Below are positions 11,256 to 22,708 of a DNA stretch of 64,000 nt, piece by piece. Made by a program: the position numbers and the translations under genes. Each line of letters starts with the position of its first letter. Position 1 is the stretch's first letter. The stretch spans positions 49,114,001-49,178,000 of the forward strand of contig NC_083711.1 of NCBI RefSeq assembly GCF_033118175.1, in the 5' to 3' direction. The DNA comes from Dama dama. Lineage: Eukaryota > Chordata > Mammalia > Artiodactyla > Cervidae. The notes below the pieces were generated by a model, which was not told where the DNA came from, ran no database searches, and saw only the letters and a program-made list of their open reading frames with translations.

Positions 11256-13270
11256 CCTCTCATTATACAGTGGAAGTGAGAAATAGATTCAAGGGATTAG
11301 ATCTCATAGACAGAGTGCCTGAAGAACTGTGGATGGAGGTTCCTGACATTGTACAGGAGACAGGGATCAAGACCATCCCCAAGAAAAAGAAATGCAAAAA
11401 GGCAAAATGCTTGTCTGAGGAGGCCTTACAAATAGCTGTGAAAAGAAGAGAAGTGGAAAGCAAAGGAGAAAAGGAAAGATATTCCAATTTGAATGCAGAG
11501 TTCCAAAGAATAGCAAGGAGAGGTAAGAAAGCCTTCCTCAGTGATGGGTGCAAAGAAATAGAGGAAAACAATAGAATGGGAAAGACTAGAGATCTCTTCA
11601 AAAAACTTAGAGATACCAAGGGAACATTTCATGCAAAGATGGGCACAATAAAGGACAGAAATGGTATGGACCTAACAGAAGCAGAAGATATTAAGAAGAG
11701 GTGTCAAGAATACACAGAAGAACAATACAAAAAAGATCTTCACGACCCAGATAATCATGATGTTATGATCCCTCAGTTAGAGCCACACATCCTGGAATTT
11801 GAAGTCAAGTGGGCCTTAGGAAGCATCACAATGAACAAAGCTAGTGGAGGTGATGGAATTCCAGTTGGGCTATTTCAAATCCTAAAAGACGATGCTGTGA
11901 CAGTGCTGCACTCAGTATGCCAGCAAATCTGGAAAACTCAGCAGTGGCCACAGGACTGGAAAAGGTCAGTTTTCATTCCAATCCCAAAGAAAGGCAATGC
12001 CAAAGAATGCTCACAATTGCACTCCTCTCACAGGCTAGTAAAGTAATGCTCAAAATTCTCCAAGCCAGGCTTCAACAGTTCATGAACCATGAATTTGCAT
12101 ATGTTCAAGCTGGATTTAGAAAAGGCAGAGGAACCAGAGATCAAATTGCCAACATCCGCTGGATCATTGAAAAAGCAAGAGAGTTCCAGAAAAACATCTA
12201 CCTCTGCTTTATTGACTATGCCAAAGCCTCTGACTGTGTGGATCACAACAAACTGGAAAATTCTGAAAGAGATGGGAATACCAGACCACCTGACCAGCCT
12301 ATTGAGAAATCTGTATGCAGGTCAAGAAGCAACAGTTAGAACTGTACATGGAACAACAGACTTGTTCTAACAGGGAAAGGAGTACGTCAATGCTGTATAT
12401 TGTCACTCTGCTTATTTAACTTATATGCAGAGTACATCATGAGAAACGCTGGGCTGGAGGAAGCACAAGCTGGAATCAAGATTGCCCGGAGATACATCAA
12501 TAACCTCAGATGACACCACCCTTATGGCAGAAAGTGAAGAGGAACTAAAAAGCCTCTTGATGAAAGTGAAAGAGGAGAGTGAAAAAGTTGGCTTAAAGCT
12601 CAACATTCAGAAAACTAAGATCATGGCATCTGGTCCCATCACTTCATGGCAAATAGATGGGGAAACAGTGGAAACAGTGAGAGATTTTAATTTGGGGGGC
12701 TCCAAAATCACTGCAAATGGTGGCTGCAGCTATGCAATTAAAAGGCGCTTGCTCCTTGGAAGAAAAGTTATGACCAACCTAGACAGCATATTAAAAAGCA
12801 GAGATATTACTTTGCCAACAAAGGTCTGTCTAGTCAAAGCTATGGTTTTTCCAGTAGTCATGTATGGATGTGACAGTTGGACTATAAAGAAAGTTGAGCA
12901 CTGAAGAATTGATGCTTTTGAACTGTGGTGTTGGAGAAGACTCTTGAGAGTCCCTTGGACTGCAAGGAGATCCAACCAGTCCATCCTAAAGGAAATCAGT
13001 CCTGAATATTCATTGAAAGGACTGATGCTGAAGCTGAAACTCCAATGCTTTGGCCACCTGATGCGAAGAACTGACTCATTAGAAAAGACCCTGATGTTGG
13101 GAAAGATTGAAGGTGGGAGGAAAGGGGACAACAGAGGATGAGATGGTTAGATGGCATCACCAGCTCAATGGACATGAGTTTGAGTAAACTCTGGGAGTTA
13201 GTGACAGACAGGGATGCCTTGCGTGCTACAGTCCATGGGGTTGCAAAGAGCGACTGAACTGAACTGAACA
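11256..13270 (+). mobile_element. BovB (RTE) LINE, 5' truncated, 2.0 kb
   Basis: This is the longest BovB copy in the window. It covers most of the reverse transcriptase and the 3' end. Open pieces in order are an N-terminal part to 12046 (DIVQETGIKTIPKKKK, then ASGGDGIPVGLFQILKDD), a middle part (GFRKGRGTRDQIANIRWIIE, shifted frame), and a C-terminal part at 12482-12904 (MAESEEELKSLLMKVKEESE, MVFPVVMYGCDSWTIKK). The YADD-type catalytic region near 12500 lies across a frame break. The endonuclease domain is missing. A full element is about 3.2 kb (from memory), so this copy is dead. Confidence 0.92.
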
Positions 13271-14435
13271 TAATGTCAAGAATCTTCACAGCCCTTCCCC
13301 TGATGTTGAGGGGTCTTGAATATAGCCAAGCATACTCCCCAACATAAAGCTGAATTTGAAACCATACTTAGAAATGTCCATAAGTAAAGTGGAAGCCACT
13401 CCAGTAGTGATAAAACCCACTCAATAAAGGTAACTTTTACAACATTTCTTCACAAACCTCTACATCAAAGATGTTAAGATCAACAGTCGTTCTCTTTGTA
13501 AGCGATTACAAAGCACTTACAACTCACATGCCTAAAACTGGAGGTGAGATTATACAGGAGGGGCTGCTCCACAAGCAAGATAACCCTTGCAAGAGGCGTT
13601 TCCTTGAGAAAAACAGTCTCACAATACTAGTAATTAGTGTGCATACTAGTGCAATAGTCCAGTTAGAGAAACTGGTAACAAATTCCCCAATTTATTCTAT
13701 AAGAATTCCAAACATACAAAAGAAGGAAATGATTAGACAGGAACTTGCCCCCACCTCCTTTAGGACATCATCACCAGATAATATCAGAAAGATCATCTGG
13801 ATCTACTGAACTGCATCTAGGATAAGTCATTCCAAGACTCGCACAAAATGCCTCATTCCTCTGACTTCATGGAGTCTAACCTTAAAATCCATCTCAGTAC
13901 ACCGGGGTACCACTTTCCACACCGCCTCCATATGTCAGGTACCATGTTACATAATCGGGGCCTTGGGGAGATGATGAGAGGGATGAAATAATATTTTTTA
14001 AACTGGCGTCAGAAATCCTTTTAACGAGGAGACTGTTTTTATTTAGGAAAATACCTTGCAGAGCTTCCTTTAAGGATTGATGTCATCCTGAAGATATGGG
14101 CTTATAGGAGCCTAGGAAACAAAGAAACAGCTAAACCCATTTCAACAGAAACTATGGGGTGAAGGTAAAAATAGAAAATAAAAGAGACAGGAGGATAGAG
14201 AGTAAATGGAGCAAAGGGAGACCAAGAAACCTGTGAAGCAGATTAACAGTGACAACAGAAATAACTGGAGGACTTTCCAAAATAGAAGAATTTAAACTCT
14301 GTGTGGGTGTACAATAAAAACCCCTTTTAAACACCTGATTCTTCAATAAAGTCATCCACCCCCCCTTTTTTTTTTTTTTTAAAGTAAGGAAATGGTGTCA
14401 GCTCATCCAGATCAAGCCTTTACTTCAATTCACTT
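13271..14435. other. intergenic, no gene seen
   Basis: Unique AT-rich sequence with a C then T homopolymer run at 14357-14381. The 112-codon open frame at 13471-13809 has no recognisable domain and no splice context. Confidence 0.5.
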
Positions 14436-14619
14436 GAAAAAGTAAAAGTGAAAGTCACTCTTTGCAACCCCATGGACTATACACTGCATGGAATTCTTCA
14501 GACCAGAATACTGAAGTGGGTAGCCATTCCCTTCTCCAGGGGATCTTCCCAACCCAGGGATCGAACCTAGGTCTCCCACATTGCAGGCAGATTCTTTACC
14601 AGCTGGCTACCAGGGAAAC
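14436..14619 (-). mobile_element. Bov-tA SINE with target-site duplication
   Basis: The minus strand reads from the tRNA-like head (GGTAAAGAATCTGCCTGCAA, GGTTCGATCC) to a 3' end near 14441. It is flanked by the direct repeat TCAATTCACTT at 14425-14435 and 14620-14630. Confidence 0.92.
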
Positions 14620-15084
14620 TCAATTCACTTAATCTTCTCTAAAAAGAAAAAAGAAATGGAGGGAGGGAGGAAAAGAGTTTGAAACTGAACCTATAATAAA
14701 TTGAATGTACCCAGAGGATCACACAGGTCATACCACATAAATAAAGATGGTAAGTAAGACTGAGGGGAAATGAGCCATTGGCATGAAGCCCTAAAGTATC
14801 AACTCCAGATTGTTAACCTTCCTAATGCACCAACTCTGGATTGTTCTTCTTAGGATACTTGCAAAGTGTGACCATGCCCAAGTAGAACAAGAAATACAAG
14901 ACACTGTAGTAAATAGACAAATATTTCTCAATTTGTGAAGAACATTCCCAGTTAAGGAATTCTTCATTTGGAAATTCTTTTTGCCCCTTAAATATTCTAT
15001 TGCTTTATAGAGACCTTGCTAAAATTCCAGATTTGCTCATCAAAAATCCGTATTATTATACAGGTTTTGCAGTTTGTGGTACAA

Positions 15085-15470
15085 CTCTTCATAAAAATTA
15101 TCTCATTTAATACCTGTGAGGTTGGTCTTATCATGGTTCTCAATTAACAAATAAGGACACTGAGGCCTACAGAGGTAAATTATCTTCCCCAACATCATGT
15201 AGCCTATAAAGAAGTCCCTGGCAGCTCAGATGGTAAAGAATCTGCCTGCAATGTGGGAGACATGGGTTCGCTCCCTGGGTTGGGAAGATCCCCTGGAGGA
15301 GGAAATGGCAACCCACTGTGGTATTCCTGCCTGGAGAATCCCAAAGGACAGAGGAGCCTGGCAGGGTCCACAGTCTATGGGGTCGCAAAGAGTGAGACCC
15401 GACCGAGCGACTAAGCACAACTCATAAAGAAGACTTGAACTTGTACCTTCTGAGGATAAATTCTTTGACC
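15085..15470 (+). mobile_element. MIR SINE interrupted by a Bov-tA
   Basis: The left part has ATTATCTCATTTAATACCTG and AATAAGGACACTGAGGCCTA. The right part after the SINE resumes with GACTTGAACTTGTACCTTCT. The two halves continue one MIR consensus across the inserted Bov-tA. Confidence 0.7.
15215..15423 (+). mobile_element. Bov-tA SINE inserted in a MIR, with target-site duplication
   Basis: The full-length element runs from TCCCTGGCAGCTCAGATGG to GACCGAGCGACTAAGCACAA. The direct repeat ATAAAGAAG is at 15206-15214 and 15424-15432. Confidence 0.93.
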
Positions 15471-18400
15471 TTTTTTCTACACCATGTTCTCTGACCAATG
15501 ATGAGAAGAACAAAGTTCAAGTTTTAGAAGCAGCCATATGACATTTCAAAACACAGGTGAAAGCAAGAGATATGTAAAACCATACCTATGCAACCTGTAT
15601 TCATCCCTCAAAATAAAAGCAGTTTTCAGGCATCCTGCCACCACTCTATTTCTACCATGTTCTCCTTTCACAAAAATCACGTACTGCCAAGTCATCACTG
15701 CCTAAAAGGAAAGGCTCTCCTTGGCAGCTCTTTGCTGGAGGACAATTCCCAAAATGTCAAGAGACTTTTAACTTCAAATTCTGGACTAGCTTATTAGCAT
15801 GAATATAAATTTCTGTTTCTTACTACTGATCTTTCATCTAACAGTGCTGGAAAGGAGCTCTGCCACAAAATACCACCTGTCATGAAGCCCTGCTCTTAAA
15901 TAATGTCCCATACTGAAAAGAACTGCATTCAGGTTGACAAAGGGGCTTTTGTGGTTCTCATAGAAAGCAAGAATTTCCAAAATAATTCTAATATCACTCC
16001 TTGACAATTTAGTCTATCATCAAGCTGTTGGTAGGTGTTTTCTCTAAAACTAAGTTTTTTCTGCCACTTCTAGAACTATGCAGGCTACTGTGAGCCTTTT
16101 ATTCAGTGCCCATGACCTCTTACTTACATATAAATCTCAAAGGATAGAATTTCTCACTGATGCCACAAACATTACCATATTAAGTGCAGGCCTTTGTTAG
16201 AAATTCTTCTGTAAGCAAAACCATCCACTCACCTTTGCAAGTTGATCAAATCATTACTTGATTGTTTCATGTCTTAAGCTGGATGTGGATAGAAAAACTG
16301 GCAAAGAAATTCGAATTTTCACAAGGACTGAGCATTATGCACCTTTCCATAGAGGATGTCTTTTATGGGAAATGATGTAGTTATTTAAAAGGCCGTTGTT
16401 TCTAGCCCATGTTGAAAGTTTTCACATAAATATATTACCTTCAAACTACATCTGGAGACCTGACATTGATTTTGATATGAAAAGATGATAAATCACTGTA
16501 AAACATGCCAGGCCTCTCAGGAGAGCCCATGAAATACACACACATCTCCATGTAAACTGACCAAGGAAGCCTGATCAAGAATGTAATATCGATTTGGAAA
16601 AATCATTCCAGGGAAGAAACTTTGATAGTGTAAGACTTCTACTCAAAACAGTTTGAAATAATCCTGGCTCCATCCTGCAGCTATACAAAATGAATCACAA
16701 AACTTTAGAATAAAAGAGACTTCATCATCTGTTCAACCTCCTCATTTCAGTTGGATGGGAAAGAGGCAGGATGACATTTCTGTTTGTTTTTTATGTGCAT
16801 TCCAAATATTTTTTTAACTTTTTATTACGTTTTTAAACACACCTAAAGGTAAGTAGACAAGTACAATAAACTCCCTTGTGTGAGTAACAGTCAATCTAGA
16901 TGAGTTACCAATCTTTTAACCTCCTTACCATGAGTAATTTAAACCCAGAGAAGTAACGTGACCAAGGTCACTTAGTTATTTTGTGGCCAATCCAAGTCCT
17001 AACCAGTCCCATTCCCCAGCTAGTGTTTTTCCCACTCTTTCCTCATAGCTCTTGCCATTTGTGATACATGGATTGGTCAGATACTTTCATTTCTATTTTT
17101 ATCACCACGCCCACAAGCAAAGTACCATTATGAATGAATGATGTAGAAGACCAATGCCACCCTAGTCTAGGCTGTAAGAACACCCTGACCAACTAAGTTA
17201 TTACAAACACCTCTCCACGTTCAACAACAGCAAGAAGTTCTACTGACTTACAGTGGAACAGTTTTCAACAGCTATAGAAACTATCTTCTCCCAGATCTGC
17301 CTGAGAATGTTTCACAGAAACCAAATACACTGTCTTTGTTTTTTGCTACATCTACTATTTGCTTACTTTCAACATAAGAGACCAGAATCAAATCAATGTA
17401 AAGTTATATCATTACAATTAAGTTTCCAGAGCATGTGTTGTCCACTCCAACCTTTAAATCAAACCAAACTACTTATGCAGCATTCAGTTGGCAGTCTATA
17501 AAAACAAGCCAATCCTAGCTTGTAAACTTGCAATCTCCTTGTTGTGTTCCTTCATCTTGCTCTTGCTTGACTCTATGCTAGTTTGAGCCAGTTTCCAAAC
17601 CCTCTCTTAACATTTGTACTCTGACTAATTTTGTCTTAACCAACTTGGTATCCTTGTTGTGCTTCCAAGAATCAATCCCCTGTTTGATTTCTCTTGGTTT
17701 TAAGTGCCTTAATCCACCCATTCTCTTGCCATTCCTTTGGAATCCAAACCCCTACAGAGAGGAATTTAGCGGTATGAAGCCAAGGTTGCTGACAGATGAG
17801 TGTGTGGCAATTCCATGTTTATGGGCTGGGAAGTCATAATTCCCTCCCAGGGAGACTTGGCTACCATTACTGTTTAACAATGCTTTTTCACACAGACCAA
17901 CTGAGAGGTCATCTCATCCACCAATATGAAGAAAGAAATCATTGTTTTCTGCCTTTCACCATTGGCAAAGGTAATAGAGATACTTCATGTCCGTTTTGTA
18001 CTCATCTGATAACCTAAGAAAGCCTCAAAAAGAGATTCCAACAGACTTATTAGAAGGATTAACCTTATTTGTTGATTTTCTCACCAAGGAGTTCAAATTT
18101 CCTTTTCTGCATGGAATCATTTGTTATGTTTGAGGTAAAATTCCCCAGAGTAATGTAAAAGAAGACCTATTTATCTCTATCCCATGCTCTACAACCCACC
18201 ACACTCCCTACCTTTCACACATTAAGATATTCTATTTTTCTTTCAGTTTTTTCCTATTCCATCTTCGACATCTATAGCTGAAGAGTAAATAAGTCAATAA
18301 ATAAATACACAGTTAAGGCTCTAAAAAAACACACTAACCCAGTAGAGGTAAGACAGAGACCTGGATTTGTGTGGGTGTGAACTTGTGTATGTATGTGTGG

Positions 18401-18866
18401 ATTGCACATGCATGCAGTGCATGTGCACATATGCATCCACGGATGCTCACATACATGTTTTGAAAGCAGAAATTAATTTGCATTTATTCATTCTCTGAAA
18501 CTTCCAATATCCCCCATTTCAATAGCATAAGTTTGTAAATCGGTGAGTTCCCAACTGGGAGCAAAGTCTATTGCCAAAAAGCAGACCAAACCAGTCCACC
18601 TGGGAACAAAAAAAACTCATGATGTTTGTCTTGGTAGCATCTAATGAGCCTGGAACATAAATAATTCTTTAATCTTAAAAGAAAACATAATATCCTTCAT
18701 GATTAAACTGTTAACCTACCATTTATTCTCTTCTCACTTTTAAATCTGCCACCTAGCACTCTCATATAAACAAACCAAAACCTCAAGAGAAGATCAGGCC
18801 AATAAACAAACAGAAACCATTTCTAAAGCTGGATATACATTCCTTTCTGCCATGAAGTAGTACCCA
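15471..18866. other. 3.4 kb intergenic stretch without a gene
   Basis: No coding region is supported; the open frames at 15588, 17253, 17645 and 17796 lack domains. A weak MIR-like stretch lies near 16935-17020 (CCCAGAGAAGTAACGTGACC then AAGGTCACTTAG). An alternating purine-pyrimidine stretch with an inverted repeat lies at 18366-18460. Confidence 0.5.
18403..18427. repeat. inverted repeat, 10-base arms
   Basis: TGCACATGCA at 18403-18412 and TGCATGTGCA at 18418-18427 are reverse complements around a 5-base loop. They lie in a TG/CA-alternating stretch that could form a hairpin or Z-DNA. No function can be read from this. Confidence 0.7.
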
Positions 18867-19082
18867 GCCTGGGCTTCTCTGCGGTTCAGATGGTGAAGAA
18901 CCCGCCTGCAATGCAGAAGACCCAGATTTAATCTCTGGGTCGGGAGAATCCCCTGGAGAAGAAATGGCAACCCACTCCAGTATTCTTGCCTGGAGAATTC
19001 CATGGACAGAAGAGCCTGGTGGGCTACAGTCCATGGGGTTGCAAAGAGTTGGACACAACTGAGCAACTAAACAGACAGACAC
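18867..19082 (+). mobile_element. Bov-tA SINE
   Basis: It is near full length, from GGGCTTCTCTGCGGTTCAGA through GAGAAGAAATGGCAACCCAC to GGTTGCAAAGAGTTGGACAC. The flanks AGTACCCAG and AGTGCCCAG look like a diverged target duplication. Confidence 0.9.
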
Positions 19083-19264
19083 AGTGCCCAGACTAAGCAT
19101 TTCTGTTTCTATTTAAGGACTCCATAATGCTCCCTGTGCCTAGAACTTGAAATTTTAGAGTCATCTGATTATTTCCCTTTTCCTCTACTCTATATCCAAC
19201 TTTTCTATAAATATTGTCAACTCTGCCCATACAAAATGTCTTCAACACATTCGTTTTTCTAAAA

Positions 19265-19860
19265 TCTTCCATATCCCTATCCTCATGACATCATGCCTGG
19301 ACTATGGCAATGGCCATTTAACTGTCCTCCCTTTTCTGTTCTGATACTACACACCACAGTGTCAGGCGAGGGGGAAAAAGTCCCCATGCTGCGATCAGCA
19401 CGTTTCTTACTCCCAAAGCCTTTCAGAGTAAGTTCTCCATGCTCTGGCTTTGTGCTCCTACCCACCAAAGTGTGTCCCCACAGCTTCCCAGCCCAGGGCT
19501 CTGCCCAGCGAGGCCAGTCTTCTCACCTGCCCTGAACACCTACTCTTACCCTACTCACCCACAAGGACCATGACAATCTAAATTGAAACTGGGGCCACGT
19601 TTAGGACTAATCTTCCTGCTTCAGCCTATTGGCCCCACAATGAATTCTTTCTCCCTCTGACGCTCCTGAGCACTAGAGGGAGCTTGCTCCACCCAATCTT
19701 GTACTTGATTTCAGACCCTGTGTTTGTGGCCTGTCTTCTCAACTAAATTGCAACTGTTTAAGAGTAAAAGATTGTGCTTCATACATCTTTGCCTTTCCCA
19801 CAACAATATGCTGAATGTGCTGCAAGTATTTAATAAATCGTTGTTTTTAAAAATATTACT
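19265..19860 (+). mobile_element. L2-like remnants, weak
   Basis: ATGCCTGGACTATGGCAATG and AGCCTTTCAGAGTAAGTTCT, then GAGTAAAAGATTGTGCTTCA and the end GTATTTAATAAATCG, recall L2 internal and 3' sequence. The similarity is old and judged only by eye. Confidence 0.4.
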
Positions 19861-20048
19861 GAAGCAATGAGCTAGGAAAATCTCTAAAGAAAGGTGAGTC
19901 TTGAGATGTAACTAAAGAAAGGGAGATGCACATAGTTTCTCCCATGATAGAAGTATCAAGATCGAATGACTGTTACTCATCACTATATCAATATTTTGTA
20001 TTATTGTGGGCTTTTCACTTCATACAGAGTATTTATAAAGCCTGCTGT

Positions 20049-20219
20049 GGTGTGTTAAGTAGCTTCAGTCACGTCCGACTCATTGCAAGCCCATGGACTG
20101 TAGCCCACCAGGCTCCTCTGTCCATGGACTTCTCCAGGCAAGAATATTGCAGTGGGTTACCATTTCCTTCTCCAGGGGATCTTCCCGACCCAGGGACTGA
20201 ACCTGGATCTCCTGCACTG
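20049..20219 (-). mobile_element. Bov-tA SINE, 5' truncated
   Basis: The minus strand contains GGTTCAGTCCCTGGGTCGGG and GAGAAGGAAATGGTAACCCA and ends with GAGTCGGACGTGACTGAAGC. It lacks the start of the tRNA-like head. Confidence 0.88.
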
Positions 20220-22425
20220 TTCAATACAAACTTTCAACAAATATAGCATATGTTTTTCTAAAGATTAAAATTGGCCATATACTCAACTCCCAAAAGTGTA
20301 TAACTCAGAATTTTTAAGTAATTGAAGTAAAAATTCATTTTTACCAGCGACCTAATATTCAGGTAAAAAGTATGTAAATATCACAAAACTGACTTGTACT
20401 AACTCACCTTTGATTTAAAAAATAATAAGATGAAAGGACACTCTGGTCAAATGAATTTGAACAAAGCTTATAACAAAGCAGTGGCTGGAAAGTCAGGCCT
20501 GGACATGCTCTCATGCTGGTCATGGAGAGCCCCTCCACGCCGGCAGCAGGCCCAGTCTAGCCAAGTCCCTGGCAGTCAGTCCAAGACCCAGCTTACAGAC
20601 ACGAGGAGAAAACTGGCCAATGGAAAGAAGGTTCTGTGGCTTGATGGCCAAGACCGGGTGATAAAGACAAGTCTCAAAACCTCAATGAAATAAATCTACT
20701 TCTAGAAATCTTTCTTAAAGGAACATTCAGAAATACAGAAAATACAATGGTATTCCTTCCATTAATCATTCTGACAATTTTTAAACAATAGGAAATAATC
20801 TAAAAGTGACCACAATATGTGAACGAACGGCCAATGTAAGTTTTGGTAAAGCCATCCCAGAACTCTCAAAGCACATGCTGAATGTGGCCAGAAAGGTCAC
20901 CGAGACAAGTGAAATAGGCTAGCTGATGTGAAATCTCCTGAGTTTAAAATATATTGGCAAGTAGTTCAAATACTTGTGAACATCACAAAGGCCAAACAAA
21001 ACATATCCACAGGCCAGACTTAGCCACACATCACCAGCTTGATCTCTGTGGTGAAATCTTTTTGAAAACTATATGATTAAAGAATTTTTAATGAAAACGC
21101 TCTTTGCATAATATCAGATTAAAAGGGGGAGGGGAGTATGATCCTAATAACTTAAGAGACATATATTGTGGGAAAAAAGACCAGCAAAAAATCATTATAG
21201 CTGCATCTGGAGAGACTGTGGATGATTTCTTTTCTTCGCACTTTTCTGTATTTTCAATATTCTCTTCAAATGAGTATTTATTACTTTCTAATATAATGTT
21301 GCCTCACTAACCGGGTGATGTCCCTAAAAGGGGGCAATTCAGAAAGGTTGACATTTCTTTTTCTCCCAATCCATCATGTTAAATTTTGTATATAAAGGGC
21401 TATTTGTGAGGCCCTAAAATTTTGAATTGCTGTGAGGCTGAAAAATTTAACATTGTTAATGAGATGGAAGTATTGCTGAAAGCAGTTATGAAAATAATGC
21501 AAATAAATACTATATATAAAGCACTCAGCCCAAACACACTCAGCAATGGTATTCAGAAATATTTTCCTTTGGTATTTGTCAAATACCTTGTCTTGCCTTG
21601 TATGCTGACCTCAGCTCACCCTGATTCTGAAACCATTATCAAATGGCTTAGTTACTAGCTTTTCCGAACCTTCTCCCCAGCTTATTTCTCTGCCCCCATC
21701 ACCACCCGTGTCTCAGATTCTCATCACCATGACTGACAGGAGACCATATCCCTGAGCCCTTCCAGAGTCTCCTTGGCTAAGCCCCTAACCCCTGGTTATC
21801 ATAATCCAGTGATAAAAATGTAATTCTAACACTGCTAGGGAAGCTTCATCCAAATATTGGCTAGAAGCTTGTAAAAGTATGTGTTTACCACAGCCTGCTT
21901 TCCCTTCCCTTTTTGCTCCCCAATTAGCCAATGTGTACAACTTATTTTAGTTTTTATTGTCCACTCTGCACTGTGCTGGAACTCCTTGGAGAAAAAGTAT
22001 TTGGAGATTTAGAAGAGCATGTTCTCTTATCCTCAGGAATCAATGAGATGAGACAATGGATTAATTCTGAGATAATCAGGTAACTTTTCATGAAGCATAT
22101 TCACATAGATCTGCTTTTATGTTTTGATTAGGCAAATATGGAAGTTATTTTGCTTTCTCCAAACTCAGATTGAATGAGAGTGGGAGGTACTACCTGTCAG
22201 GAAGGTATAAAATTTCATTACGGGTCAGTGAGCATTGCCTGTGGTCTTATTTTTCTGTAATTCCAGAATCACACAGGACCCTCAAACATGTAGCAGACCT
22301 ATGAAGACAGTCACATGAAACAGAACCACAGTATCACTACAGAAAAACATATTTCTTTGGAAAAGTAAATTTGATGATAATATTCACATGTAGACCTGCT
22401 GATTTTTTTTAAAGTGTTCATCTGA
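20220..22425. other. intergenic, no gene seen
   Basis: No repeat or gene is recognised. The open frames at 20430-20693 and 21422-21658 have no domain or splice support. Confidence 0.5.
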
Positions 22426-22440
22426 AGAAGAGTATCTAGG

Positions 22441-22693
22441 GACTTCCTTGGTGGTCCAGTAGTTAAGAACCTGCCTTCCCATGTAGGGGACGTGGGTTTG
22501 ATCCCTGATTGGAGAACTAAGAGCCCACATACCTCAGGGGCAGCTGAGCACACATCCCACAACTAGAGAGCTTGTGGGCCAACTACTGAAGCCCACACAC
22601 TCAAGAGCCTGCGCTCCACCAGAGCAGTCTGCACATCGCCATGAATACACGGTGCATCGAAAAATAATAATGTCTAAAAAAAGGAAAGAAAAC
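22441..22693 (+). mobile_element. CHR-2-like tRNA SINE with target-site duplication
   Basis: It starts with ACTTCCTTGGTGGTCCAGTA, includes the box-B-like GGGTTTGATCC, then GAACTAAGAGCCCACATACC and GCGCTCCACCAGAGCAGTCT, and ends in an A-rich tail. The flanks are AGAAGAGTATCTAGG (22426-22440) and AGAAGAGTGTCTAGG (22694-22708), 14 of 15 bases identical. Confidence 0.9.
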
Positions 22694-22708
22694 AGAAGAG
22701 TGTCTAGG

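Noticed and set aside
10857..11279. 140-codon open frame and its overlapping partners
   Set aside because: The translation is the usual read-through of a Bov-tA SINE (segments like GDPGSIPGSGRSPGE and QYSCLENSMDGGAWRA), seen with variations at every Bov-tA in the window.
11111..12904. Long open frames (311 and 140 codons) that could be called host genes
   Set aside because: They are pieces of the BovB reverse transcriptase in shifting frames, with the endonuclease missing and the catalytic region broken. They are not a host gene or an active element.
15215..15290. tRNA gene calls in the heads of Bov-tA and CHR-like SINEs
   Set aside because: These heads keep box A and box B-like sequence but are SINE promoters with degraded cloverleafs, not tRNA genes.
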